Shown here piece by piece: positions 31,341 through 41,189 of a stretch of DNA of 64,000 bases. Position 1 is the first letter of the stretch; every line of letters begins with the position of its first letter. Source of the stretch: Salvator merianae (taxonomy: Eukaryota; Chordata; Lepidosauria; Squamata; Teiidae); NCBI GenBank assembly GCA_003586115.2, contig QVOM02000034.1:17715444-17779443 (forward strand), written 5' to 3'. The position numbers and the translations under genes are program-made. The notes under the pieces were generated by a model. That model saw only the letters and a program-made list of their open reading frames with translations. It searched no databases and was not told the DNA's origin.

Positions 31341-33690
31341 AAAGAAAACAGCTCCAAAGCAGTTTAGAATGCATTTTCTGCCCTTTAATGTGGATTAGAG
31401 GTGGAATGAAGCCACCAGTTTCCATATGTTCCCACCTCTGAGCCATTTTTGAGATGCTTTTTTTTTAGTTGCATGTGGATACAGTCTTAGTCCATGTTTT
31501 TACTAAAGTCTGCTCACTAGATCTGTTCGATTAATATGACTAACACAGCTTGCTGTAGGCACTCACTGGATTTCATGGGATCTTTCGGCTATTCTTCAGC
31601 ATCTTCCCAAGGCAGAATCAATCTTTTAAAAAGATTCCCTCAGTTTAGAGTTCTTTGAAGCCATATTTTGGTCTTCATGACCTTCTACAAGCACTGATTT
31701 TAAACAGAAATGAGAAAATAGTTGAAAAGCAAATCTTGTTTTTGAGCAACCACAACCAGCCACAGGCAGCTGTAATTTAATTAGAACTTATACAAGACTA
31801 GATGATTTGTGGTTTGTTCTGTAATGAAGGACTTTTAAGAAACAGTTATTAGGATACCAGATGTGGGATCCTGAAATTGAAAAGACGTGGGGAAAAGGGG
31901 AGGAGAGAAGGAGGAGGAAACTTTCTTTTCTCTAGCTGCCTCCACTGAAGAGATTGCTAAACTTCTCGACTTTAGCTGGCCCATAACGCATGGCGTCTGA
32001 ACATTGTTTTCCCTCTGCTTTTACTTCATGTTTTGGAAAAGAACAAGTTATGCAATTTACTTCTACTTTTTAGGAAGAGCAAGCCACTAGTTTTATAATA
32101 GAAGTATTTAGCCATAAGATAAAATAAAATAACAGAGATAAATGCATTCTGCTGTACCCTTTGGGTGTTTCCAGATGCTGGTAAAACCCACAATTTTCCC
32201 AGACTATACTGGAAACGCTACACATATCCATGGCAGTCTCAGCTTAGTTATGGGTTAGTTGACTGAAAATCTGAAGCACTGGATTTACAGAAAATCTAGC
32301 ACGGATGCTGGGTTTTCCATAATACCAATTCCTTACTTCTGCATGGTGGCTGTTCACGTTATTGTTCCTGGCCAAAATACCTGGATGCAAGTCAAGTCAA
32401 GCCTCCACTTATCAAGACCACATCTGCAGCAGCAACTTTGACAGGCAGGGACAGTCCTCCCTCCTTCCCTCCCTCCCTCCCTCCCTCCCTCCCTCCCCTG
32501 CCATCTGGTTGAAAGCCAGAGAATCCTGTCTGTGATCTTGACAGCAGCAATGGGGTTTCATTGGCAGTGCAGAGGAGGCCAGTAAGTCCTTGGACAGCCA
32601 CCACCACAAGCAGAGACCTGAATAAGGAACTCTGAGAGCTCTTTATCCCAATCTGCAGTTACAGCACACTAGGAGCACTTATAGTAGCACGGGTGCAGTG
32701 TCCATGCAGACACTGTAGTCATCCTGTATACTGACCTAAAGTGACCTAAAGTGCCATATGGAACCTGCCTTAGACTTGCGCTTAAAAAGCAGAGCTTAAT
32801 AGACTGGCAACAGGGCACTGATGGTTTGATATGCTGTCCATCTCAATCATAAAATTTAATTTCTTATAAAAATATGCCATCAATAAACATATTATGTTGT
32901 TCTTGAAATCAGTCTGTTCAACCAACAGAAGATCTGACTCTGCAGAAAACTCCCCCAAAAGAGAAGGTAGTCTGCTAACAGCCTATCATCTCTTGTTTCT
33001 CTGCTGGCCTTACTGGAGCTGCTGGCATTAAAACATATGGCAACATGGGGTATGGGCCTCTCAGGGTGCCTTCAGATGGCAATCAGGGAATCTAAAGAAG
33101 ATCCCCTAATTGGTTCTTGATGCCCCCACCAGCTGCAGGAGGGCACTCTGGAGTCAAGTGAACTACGGAGGTAGAGCACTGTAAAGGCACTGGCATGATT
33201 TCTGTGTGGAGTGGTGTGTGTGTGTGAGTGTCTCATGGTGAAGCGACAGTGTCCCTAACATGTTTCTACGTTAGTAACTGAAATTAAAGTGTAAAATAAC
33301 ATAGGGGCAACATAAGGTTTTTCTCTCTCTTTGTAAAGTCTTTGCCAGGCTATAAGGAAAAGAGCAGAGAGCAGAGAGAGTTCTCATTCTCAGGCGGATT
33401 TCTGCACCATGCAGACTCCAAGGCTCAGGTACCAAATGCATGGCAGAACGGGTGCTCTATTAGTGAAGCTCAGAAGCCAAAAAACAAACAAGAAAAAAGG
33501 AGGCTTTTCAGGTACAGCCAAGAAGAGTACTACTACAGATTGCTGGATTTATCCACAGTTCAATCCCAAGGATGGACAAGCCAACATTCAAAGGTCATGC
33601 TACACACGTGATTCCTTATTTCAGGAAAATCAAACAGAACCACCTTGGCCACCGCATATGCATGTGGGCTGAAAAAGATGGCAGTGCACA
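31341..33690. other. Unrecognised sequence with a CCTC repeat
   Basis: Apart from the microsatellite at 32,456-32,497 and a short TG run near 33,211, no gene or repeat is supported. Confidence 0.4.
32456..32497. repeat. (CCTC)n microsatellite
   Basis: About ten CCTC units on the plus strand. It produces glycine/arginine-rich false frames on the minus strand. Confidence 0.95.
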
Positions 33691-33990
33691 CACAGTGGTG
33701 GTGCAGTGCACTTCCAGGTAATTCACACCAGTGAAATACTCGAATGTGGCATCCATTGTTCATGTGCATGGACTGGTAAAAACCAGCCACTCACGCACAG
33801 TAATGGTGGCGTGCACTTCCGAGTATTTCGCGCCAGTGAAATACCCAGAAGTGTGCGCCAACAAAAGCACACAGGCGACATGGTTCCCTGCACTATCTAG
33901 TCAACAGGTGATCATTCTGGAGAGGCTTTTCTCCAGAATATTGCCTGTTGGTTCTATATTTGTCTGGCATGTGGAACCGACCTTGGTCTG
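33690..33990 (+). mobile_element. MITE-G, copy 1, with internal hairpin and tandem unit
   Basis: The stretch 33,890-33,985 matches, in reverse complement, 37,598-37,690. Shared parts are CTAGTCAACA, ATTCTGGAG and CCAGAATAT, plus a terminus related to GGCTTCAGATGC. Inside, a ~105-bp unit is repeated in tandem (GTGCACTTCC at 33,706 and 33,811, each followed by CCAGTGAAATAC). The left end is not well defined. Confidence 0.5.
33902..33950. repeat. Hairpin in MITE-G
   Basis: The inner arms ATTCTGGAGA and TCTCCAGAAT are perfect around a 6-base loop. The outer arms CAACAGG and CCTGTTG also pair. The related copy at 37.6 kb keeps the ATTCTGG/CCAGAAT stem. Confidence 0.7.
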
Positions 33991-34690
33991 ACTTCAGACC
34001 ACTGTGGAACAACTACTTGCCTCCTTGCCCTGTTCCTCATAATATCCTTGTAGTCCTTCCAAGGATATTCTGGTAGTCTTTTCAATCCTTTTTTTCTAGA
34101 TCTTAATTTGCACATATTACATTGCTTCAAGTATGATTCCATCCAAATGCAGGAAACAGGATGAAACTCGGGTAGCCAGAGCATGTTTCTATCACATGCA
34201 TGCTCTAGATTCACCTCAGGGATCTGGAAAGTGTCCCTTCAGCAGAGTAAGATAACAAGAGCTGAGGGCACCTCTATGGCATTGTGTGCAATGGCGATGC
34301 CATGTCCCACTGCCAGATGACCTTTCTGTTCTACCTTGTGGACATTGTGAAGGAGAAACAAGAAGCCATCAAGAACTCAAGCATTAAAACCAACACAACT
34401 ATCTGGCTCCCTCAAACTACTTGATACATGGTATTCCTAGTATTCCTTTCCAGAGCCATAGTGCAAAGGCATCTGTCTTCTTTCTTTCACTATTTCTCAA
34501 TCTGTTTCAAAGATGCTGCATACACACACATAAAAGAGGTGGCTCAAAAGCTGCTTAGAGGTGGTAGCATCTGCATGCTAATATCTTAATCTAAATTAAA
34601 AGCCAGAAAATACTTTCTAGTGTCTATACATTACCATCCCTAAGTCACGTTTGATTTGCATTTTTAAATGTGTGTGGATGCAGTCCATAC
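33991..34690. other. Unrecognised sequence
   Basis: No gene or repeat is supported. Confidence 0.35.
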
Positions 34691-34930
34691 TACAATGGGA
34701 AAGAGCAGTTTTAATTACTTCAAGATCTTGTTTAAGCTTCTGGTTACCTTGTTACCTCAGATTATTCCCAACCTTAACTGTCTAATGCATTATCCACCTT
34801 TGTCTATTTGAGATGGCAAGAAAACAAACCTACCACCTTCACTTCTTCACAATCAACTGTAAGTTCATCAAACATTACTTTGGTCTTCTTGATATTTTAC
34901 ATTAATTCAGATTTTGCAAACACCATGCAA
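34690..34930 (-). pseudogene. Possible RTE-type reverse transcriptase remnant
   Basis: On the minus strand a short reading NIKKTKVMF, followed about ten residues later by VDCEEVKVV, resembles the segment just after the catalytic palm of several RTE-like LINEs. The match is brief and followed by stops, so the call is weak. A chance similarity cannot be excluded. Confidence 0.3.
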
Positions 34931-36250
34931 GCTATGTTATTATTTATATGTAATATACTCCTTAGTCTTGTGTTTTGAGAAGTAACTTTTAACGCTAATC
35001 AAACTGGCTACATTTGCCATTTTAGCTGTTCAAACAGTTCAGTAAAACTAGGTGAGCACTTCTTAGCCATCTAGATAGATGGACTCTTAATCTTACTTGT
35101 CACACATGTCTAGCAAACAGCAGAGCAAATTTGTATTCCTTCTGCTGTCTTTCGGTTTTATTCACTGATATGATAACTTGGAAAATGTGTTGGCAGTATA
35201 ATCATTCTGAAATCACTTTCATTCTTAAATTGCAAAATCTGGCAGTTGAGTAACTTCTAAAGAGATGTAGTTTTTTCTTTAAAAAGCAAGAAACTGTAAC
35301 ACTTAACGAGGATCAGAACAGAATGTTGAGCCCAGAAAGCGTAGTTAGAGCCATTTATCTAGGCTTTTCACACTGTCAGGATGGAAAAATATGCTTCTTA
35401 GTGCAAAAACTTCTCAGGACCAAGTCATGCATAAATGCACACCACTTCATTCATCACTCGCTAAGCAACCACCTATGCTAAGAGACAGCACAGTACAGTG
35501 GCTAGAATACTGGCCTGAAGTCTAGACCAACTTTCACATGGAACCATAGGCAGGCATGGACGAATTCAATCCTGACCCTGAACAAGTATTCTGGGCCAAA
35601 AATGTGGCAGCTGGTGTAGAGTACACTGGCAGCAGTCCAGACAACAGTCAATTCACCCCAGCCTAAGTTCAACACTAGCTTGTATTTGTATTTTTGATAT
35701 AGGCTGTTGTATTTGATGTAAGTATTGTGTTGCGTTGCGTTGCGTTGTGTTGGATCATATGGTGCTATCCTTTGTATTTGATATTTCTGTTGTGCAAAAA
35801 GAAAAAAAGATTTAAGAAAAATAGCAAACATTTCCCCAATTTTAGATCTGCATGGTTCATCATTCCAGAAATAGGGGTGACTTTTCATTTTTAATGTCTT
35901 AACAAAGACCATTTTCTGCCCCAAACAGAACAATCATGACCTTATCTTCTGCAAGGAGTCTGTTCTCTTCAGTAAACAAAAAAAAAATGTTTGCCGTAGA
36001 AAGAAGGAAAGAAAACACAAGACTCAGGCATGACTGCCTCATTTTATCAGGTAAACATAGAAACATTCCTTCTAATTTCCTCCTTTATAAAGATTTTCTT
36101 TAAGGCATAGACAAAGCTCCAATATACCACAGTTAGCTTTCTGTCTTCCACTTGCTGATCTGTTTCTTCTTAAACAAAATGAAGGAAAGGAGGGAAGGGG
36201 GGACAATCAAATAGTTACATCATTTAAAAAAAAAGTGAAATCCCTTTGCA
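34931..36250. other. Mostly unrecognised sequence
   Basis: A string near 35,487-35,580 (CAGTACAGTGGCTAGAATAC, then GAATTCAATCCTGACC) may be a worn tRNA-type SINE head. A short (TTGCG)n run lies at 35,727-35,750. Nothing else is supported. Confidence 0.35.
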
Positions 36251-36254
36251 TTAA

Positions 36255-36470
36255 TTTCAGTCAATTTATATTGCAACTTTCCTTCAAGGAGCTCAGAGTG
36301 GCACATAGCATTTTCCTTCACTGATTTATATTCTGATGGTAATGCTGTGGAGTAGATTAGGTTCAAGGGCAATGGCTGGCCCAAAAGTACCTAGTGAAGG
36401 TTACCAACCTTCAGTGGCCAAGTGGGGATTTGAATCCAGGGACTCCTACATAAAATCCACCCGATCCACA
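36255..36470 (+). mobile_element. MIR/L2-tail-like SINE remnant
   Basis: It contains CAAGGAGCTCAGAGTGGCAC, GGGCAATGGCTGGCCCAAA and GTGGGGATTTGAATCCAGGG in the order seen in MIR-like SINE cores. A similar remnant is at 7,775-7,990. The ends are unclear. Confidence 0.45.
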
Positions 36471-36839
36471 AGGACCATGCCAGAAGTGTGCTGGAACTGC
36501 AGGGTAGTTACATCAACAAATTCCATGGGCAGCATAGTTTGCCTAGGAATGGACTGGCCACATAATCCCTGCACCTGCTCGCTCCCAGGTGGATGGTCTC
36601 TCACCTGGGCCAGGTTGACTCTTAAGTTTCTGCTGGCACTGTGCAGACAGGCAGCAGCAGGAGGAATTGTCCCAGCCCTTGTTCTGGGACCCAGTGACAT
36701 TTTGCTGGGTTCTGGAAGACAGACAATTCCAGTACCATTGCTGGGGGCATGGGGATACTTCCCCCAGCCTCCAATGTTGAGAGTGGAAAACCTAGTGGCA
36801 TGGAGTTATGGTATCTGAAGATGTTCTGTCACTCATGTG

Positions 36840-37050
36840 GAGACAGTCTGATTGAGTTGATGAGATCAGGATAAATCTGGAGCTCTCTATACCCATTGTG
36901 TAAAAACAAAGTGAAGACATACCTCTTTGCCCTGGGGACATACATCTTTACCTTCCATTCAGGTGCTATTGTTGTTTTTAGCATTATTACTGTTTTTAGT
37001 GATTTCATTTCAACTTTGTTTTTATTGTTTTTACTGTAACTCACCCTTCA
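36840..37050 (+). mobile_element. L2-like LINE 3' fragment (copy 4)
   Basis: GTGAAGACATACCTCTTTGCC is the family's final coding block. It is followed by T-rich 3' sequence and GTAACTCACCCTTCAGGGATA. The expected GGGATAGGG-type tail has been replaced by, or expanded into, the adjoining (GGATA)n array. Confidence 0.55.
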
Positions 37051-37146
37051 GGGATAGGATAGGATAGGATAGGATAGGATAGGATAGGATAGGATAGGAT
37101 AGGATAGGATAGGATAGGATAGGATAGGATGGGATAGGATAGGATA
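37051..37146. repeat. (GGATA)n pentanucleotide array
   Basis: About 19 copies of GGATA with one G-for-A variant near 37,131. It begins inside the L2-like 3' end, whose own GGGATAGG is the likely seed. Confidence 0.97.
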
Positions 37147-37171
37147 CACACAGACAATTATTTATTTCAGC

Positions 37172-37354
37172 GGCGGCCCATGACTATAAGGGCAGGTGTT
37201 CGTAACCCACAGGAAATGGGTGAGTGCTGTTTGTGGCACCTCCATACTGTCACAGCAGGTCACTGCAACAGTAAAGAGACCTGGAGGCCCCACGAACAGC
37301 AATCATGCACTTTCCGTGGGTTACAAACACCCACCCTTAAAGCCATGGGGCACC
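37172..37354. mobile_element. Palindromic MITE-D, copy 2
   Basis: The left arm GGCGGCCCATGACTATAAGG plus CAGGTGTTCGTAACCCAC pairs with the reverse complement of the right arm, GGTGCCCCATGGCTTTAAGG plus GTGGGTGTTTGTAACCCAC. The element is 183 bp and non-coding. It matches copy 1 (25,751-25,927) along its whole length. Confidence 0.75.
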
Positions 37355-37363
37355 ACATACACA

Positions 37364-37397
37364 TCTTTGCATTTGCATTTGCATTTGCATTTGTTTT
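37364..37397. repeat. (TTTGCA)n short array
   Basis: About five hexanucleotide units just after MITE-D. Confidence 0.85.
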
Positions 37398-37597
37398 TGT
37401 TTTATTTCTATTTGTTTCAATTCCTAGTACAATTATAAATTGAACTGTTAGGTTTTTTTCTAAAGCCACTGGAGCAGCAGTAAACCATATATAACTTATA
37501 TACATAGTTCAGTAGTAAAATTAACATTTTAAAACAGTTGTTCTTTAAGCATATGTAATTAAATCATTTCTGCTGATTCTCTCATTGGAACAAAGGC

Positions 37598-37991
37598 CGG
37601 CTTCAGATGCTGCCCAAATATTACGCTATCAAGAGATATTCTGGAAAAAAGCACCTCCAGAATTCTCACTTGTTGACTAGATGGCGTGGGGCGGGTGCTG
37701 TCTGTGTCCAATATAGTGATGCACACATCCAGATATTTTGATGGCATATGTATGCCATGCATGCACAGTTGTCTTTTTTGGCCATGCACAATGTGCAGTG
37801 ACCATGCACAATGACAGTGAAGATAGCACTATTTTGGGGAAACCCATGACCAGAGTTGTTTTTTTCCAAAATAGGTTATAGCACAATTTAGCAGGGATAT
37901 AGTGGGGCTATGGTGGGGTTGCCCCAGATATGTATGGCAATCCCACCATAGTGCAGACATTATTGTGCTATATATCCCACTGGATGCAGCC
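37598..37991 (-). mobile_element. MITE-G, copy 2
   Basis: The left end GGCTTCAGATGCTGCCC is mirrored by CCACTGGATGCAGCC at 37,977-37,991, and the reverse complement GGCTGCATCCAGTGG pairs with it imperfectly. Bases 37,620-37,690 match the hairpin region of copy 1. CCCCACTATATCC-type and CCATAGTG blocks make further internal inverted repeats (37,890-37,960). It is non-coding. Confidence 0.5.
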
Positions 37992-39000
37992 AAAATCTTC
38001 ACAATAATTACTTTATAGAAATAATTCGTGGACATCTTATTTTCCCCTTACCTCTTCCCTGGAAATTCACTACGAATTTCATGGCCATTTCCACACAGGA
38101 AGGGGAAGGGCACTTCAACCATAGCAGCCTTTCTCCTTTGCTTTTAGGGATGCAATCGCTTCTACTAAATCCACTGCATGTTGTCTGCATGCTGACAGGT
38201 ACCCCTGCCTGTCAAATTGACATGAGTCTCGAAATCATAGCTTATCCTGCTGCATGGGAAGCAAGCCTCCCTCATCTGTTAAATGGTGGCTAGGGATTTC
38301 CTAGCCACAATTCGACAAGTGGGCAGGCCTTTCCCCACCCTTAGAATCAAGGCAGGGTTCATGGCTTTAAATCTGAAGGCAGGAAGGGGGGTTTCAAACA
38401 CAGGGAATGGCCCCATGGGGACCAATAAGTTCCCTTGAGCAGCAACAATAGCCGCAGCAGGGCCACTGTTGTGCACATGAGAAAGAGTTGTTTGAAGAGC
38501 TCTCAGCGCTTTTCAAACCACTCTGCTGTTAAAGCACCATAGCAGCACTTATAGCGACATAGCAGAAGAAAAGTGTGTGTCCTCCACTCTCTTTCTCTGT
38601 ATTGAATACACAAGGATGGCACAGTGTCATGCAGACACTACCACCTCTCAAGGGAAGAGCATGGTGTCTTCTACTCCCCTCCTCCATATTGAATACGTAA
38701 TGAGTGTTTAGTATCATGCAGACACTACACATTCCCTGTGCCATAAAGGTGCTGTGTGGATTCCACCTACGTCTAGGAAACCTACCTGTTGTCTAAAAGG
38801 TCCAGAATTCTGCAAACCCAGTCTGTGCATATTCAGGAGAAGTTCTCATACATGAAAATCCAGTAATTATCTTGTAAATACGTTCACATTAGTGTTACTA
38901 GAAGCCACTATATGTTTGGAACCCCCGATGAGACTGGGGCTGCAATCACCAAAAGACTTCTAATTATACAGGCTTTTGGATAAAGAAGCTGTTTACCCTC
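37992..39000. other. Unrecognised sequence with one tandem pair
   Basis: A ~87-bp unit occurs twice (38,577 and 38,664), sharing TATTGAATAC and CATGCAGACACTAC. Otherwise no gene or repeat is supported. Confidence 0.4.
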
Positions 39001-39004
39001 TCCT

Positions 39005-39150
39005 TCCCCTTTGTGCCCTTTTAGCCATTTTTATTTGTAGATTTTGAATTGTTTTTGTTACATTTTCAAAAAATGTTTTCATTAATTGAAACCTGCCCTG
39101 ATACTTTTGGATATAGGGCAAGATAAAAATAGAAATAAATAAATATGTTA
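39005..39150 (+). mobile_element. L2-like LINE 3' tail (copy 5)
   Basis: T-rich sequence leads to GAAACCTGCCCTGATAC, ATAGGGCAAGATAAAAATAG and an AAATAAATAAATA tail, the L2-like 3' end seen at 18.8 and 21.1 kb. No coding part remains. Confidence 0.6.
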
Positions 39151-40000
39151 AGTTCATTCTGAAGCTTTTTTCAGCCATCCAACTCAATGTGCACAGGACA
39201 TTGTGGCAAAATGCACAATGTGGGGACCTTTTCACACTTTCCACTTTAGAATGGGAAATGGATTCCAGCATTCCCAGTGCGAATGCTGCCCACATGCCAT
39301 GAGAGTGGCCATGGAAATGTCCGGCCGCTGCCCTAGCAAGTCACGCAAATGCACAACCACAGCCGCACCATGCTATGGCCCGCAGTCCTGGAAGTAGGTG
39401 AAAGTGCTGTGTACCAGGAGCACTCCAGCTGCTCCCTGTACAGCTTTTTTTAAAATATAAATTTGTTTATATTAATACTATTAGGCCGCGTTCCAACACG
39501 GCATTTAATCAGTTTACAGGCCGTCTTCAGTTCTCGCTGGCCTGACATGATCTTGCCGTGCCGTAGCTTTTCTGGACTAAATTGACGAAATCCAGACTAC
39601 TTTGTATTTGGATTTAATGAAGTCTCAAGCCGTTCCAGATCACCAGCCCGTTTTACTTTGCGATGTGGGAACAAGGAAGGAGACTATTTGGGAGGGATCG
39701 TACTTTTGGGAGGGCGTGCAGAGGGAGGGATCCCCATTTCCTGCCGTCCAATGACCAACTTTGTTGTCACGTTATGCTGGGGGGGGTAAGCAGGGATGAG
39801 TGGGCAGGGAGCACAGTACTTCCTCGTTTCTAGGCAAGCAGACACACAGGGACAAGTAGGATGGGAGGTTTTCTCTTTCCCGCCCTCAAACTGAGGCTGC
39901 CTAGAATTCTGTAGACGTTCAGACTCGGCTAAAGCAGCAGCAGCAGTTTCCCACCTTTTTAGCCGTGCAGACACACACGTGCACGCAGGGACAAGCCGGT

Positions 40001-40232
40001 AAAATTTTCTTTTTCTTCTACAGATTTGCACTACTTCAGAGGTCCGCAGAACAATAGCAGCATTTCCCCTCTTTTCTACATATGCAGACACCAAGAATAG
40101 AGAATGTGAAAGTGGAGGACTTTCACCTTCTTTGTGCTTGGAGTCTGCATATGTAGAAAAGAGGGGAGATGCTGCTATTTTTCTGCGGAGCTCTGAAGTA
40201 GCGCAATACTGTAAAAGTAAAAGAAAAGGAGG
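40001..40232. repeat. ~90-bp inverted repeat in the TIR-B core
   Basis: The left arm (about 40,001-40,095) and the right arm (about 40,137-40,232) are inverted copies, strongest over 66 bases: CTGCATATGTAGAAAAGAGG, GCTGCTATT and CTCTGAAGTAG. The ~40-base centre also contains GTGAAAGT and ACTTTCAC. It would form a long stable hairpin in RNA or single-stranded DNA. Confidence 0.8.
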
Positions 40233-40351
40233 TGGGGCATGGCAGGCTGAAGAGCTGACAGGACAGCAAGAGCAAGGGGAAGCCAGCAAAAAGGCATCCC
40301 ACCTCGCGCCTATCTTGACCTGTCTTCTGCCCCAGCCCTCTGCAGCATACC

Positions 40352-40395
40352 CCACTCCTCTCTCTCTCTCTCTCTCTCCCTCCCTCCCTCCCGCC
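40352..40395. repeat. (TC)n(CCTC)n repeat
   Basis: Simple CT-rich run inside the TIR-B core. Confidence 0.9.
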
Positions 40396-41189
40396 CACAC
40401 ACAAACAGACACAAACACACAGAACGCTGCATGTAAGCCGGCAGCTGAGGAAGAACTGGGGGGGGGGGAGTTGAGAGTATCATTAACGAGTGAGAGAGTT
40501 GAGGGAGAACTTTTTTTGTGGGGATGAGAAAGTGTGGAAAAGCAAAAAAAAACAAAACCCAAACAACCAGCCACCCTCCCAAAGCAGTTTCTCTCCACAC
40601 CTTGCTTTGATTCCTTGTTTAGATCTAACAAGGAGATTAGGAGGCTTTTTTCTTTTAATTTAAAGAAGTGTTTGTAAAGGGCAGGAATCCCCCCAAAAAG
40701 GGCAGAGCTTGACTTTCCTGCCCCTGTGACGTCAAGATTTGAACGTCGGGACTGCAGCCAATCCCTGACTACACAGGGAAGAGAATTTGACGAGGGGTGG
40801 AGGCGGAAAAGGTACTGTTTCTCCGTGTCAAGCACGGGAAACATCAGTGTGGGAACGAGCAAGTACGAACTGAGTCCGTGTTAAACTGTAACTGTGGGAA
40901 CGATCAGAAGACAAATTCAGTCCTTGTACTCTTCTGATATGGATTAAATTTACGATGTCAGAACGCAGCCTTACATATCCAAAGATTTTACACAAGAAAA
41001 TGTCCTCAATTATATATTATTTCTGCACTGCTCCCTGTGTAGCTGTGGACAACATTTTAGTTGTCCATAGCTAGTAGCAATTGGGAGCATCTGCAGATGC
41101 TTCTGATTACTAGGTCCTCTGCAAAATGCAGGCACACTATGCTAGTAAGTGTCCAGACACTCACTAGCACTAAAGTGCAAACAGGCCCT

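Larger units (their letters stand above)
39684..40862 (-). other. 392-codon open frame inside TIR-B, probably not a gene
   Basis: This is the longest ATG-to-stop frame in the window. Its composition is irregular: a Ser/Pro-rich stretch, a Glu/Arg run encoded by the (TC)n repeat, and a similar peptide in two places because the DNA there is palindromic. I see no transposase catalytic motif, no DNA-binding domain and no similarity to any known protein. The frame runs from near one transposon end to near the other. It is most likely a chance frame in GC-rich, stop-poor DNA. Confidence 0.35.
39484..40970. mobile_element. TIR-B DNA transposon (Harbinger-like?), complete 1,487-bp copy
   Basis: It starts GGCCGCGTTCCAACACGG and ends CATGTCAGAACGCAGCC-type sequence (reverse complement GGCTGCGTTCTGACATCG), with inverted repeats agreeing over the first ~15 bases. 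A 3-bp TTA duplication flanks it (39,481-39,483; 40,971-40,973), the classic PIF/Harbinger TWA target. Both ends match the 3,030-5,008 copy in opposite orientation: CAGTTACAGTTTAACACGG, TACTTGCTCGTTCCCACAC and CCACCCCTCGTCAAATTCTC on one side, CATTTAATCAGTTTA and GGCCGTCTTCA on the other. The cores differ. It has no transposase-like frame. Confidence 0.8.
39446..41027 (-). mobile_element. Short retroposed insert (itself carrying TIR-B)
   Basis: Outside the TIR-B copy only about 92 bases remain: a T-run at 39,446, AT-rich sequence to 39,483, and 40,974-41,027. A homopolymer at one end plus a 17-bp target duplication suggests LINE-machinery insertion on the minus strand. The source sequence is not recognised. 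Confidence 0.5.
39223..41187 (-). mobile_element. TIR-A copy interrupted by nested insertions
   Basis: The two outer pieces, 39,223-39,445 and 41,028-41,187, together read as one TIR-A element (GGACCTTTTCACACTTTCC start; TAAAGTGCAAACAGGCC end). At the junction a 17-base segment, CTGCTCCCTGTACAGCT (39,429) and CTGCTCCCTGTGTAGCT (41,028), occurs on both sides. Intact copies show it should occur once, so it is a target duplication of an insertion. That insertion holds the TIR-B element. Confidence 0.75.

Noticed and set aside
32392..32609. Glycine/arginine-rich frames on the minus strand
   Set aside because: They are the (CCTC)n repeat read in two frames.
35502..35933. 143-codon minus-strand frame
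   Set aside because: It has no domain, its composition follows local AT-richness, and it includes a translated short (GCAAC)n run.
36336..36818. 160-codon plus-strand frame
   Set aside because: It starts in a SINE-like remnant and shows no known motif. A competing minus-strand frame overlaps it.
37051..37146. Possible CRISPR-like or direct-repeat array
   Set aside because: It is a plain pentanucleotide microsatellite without spacers, in an animal genome.
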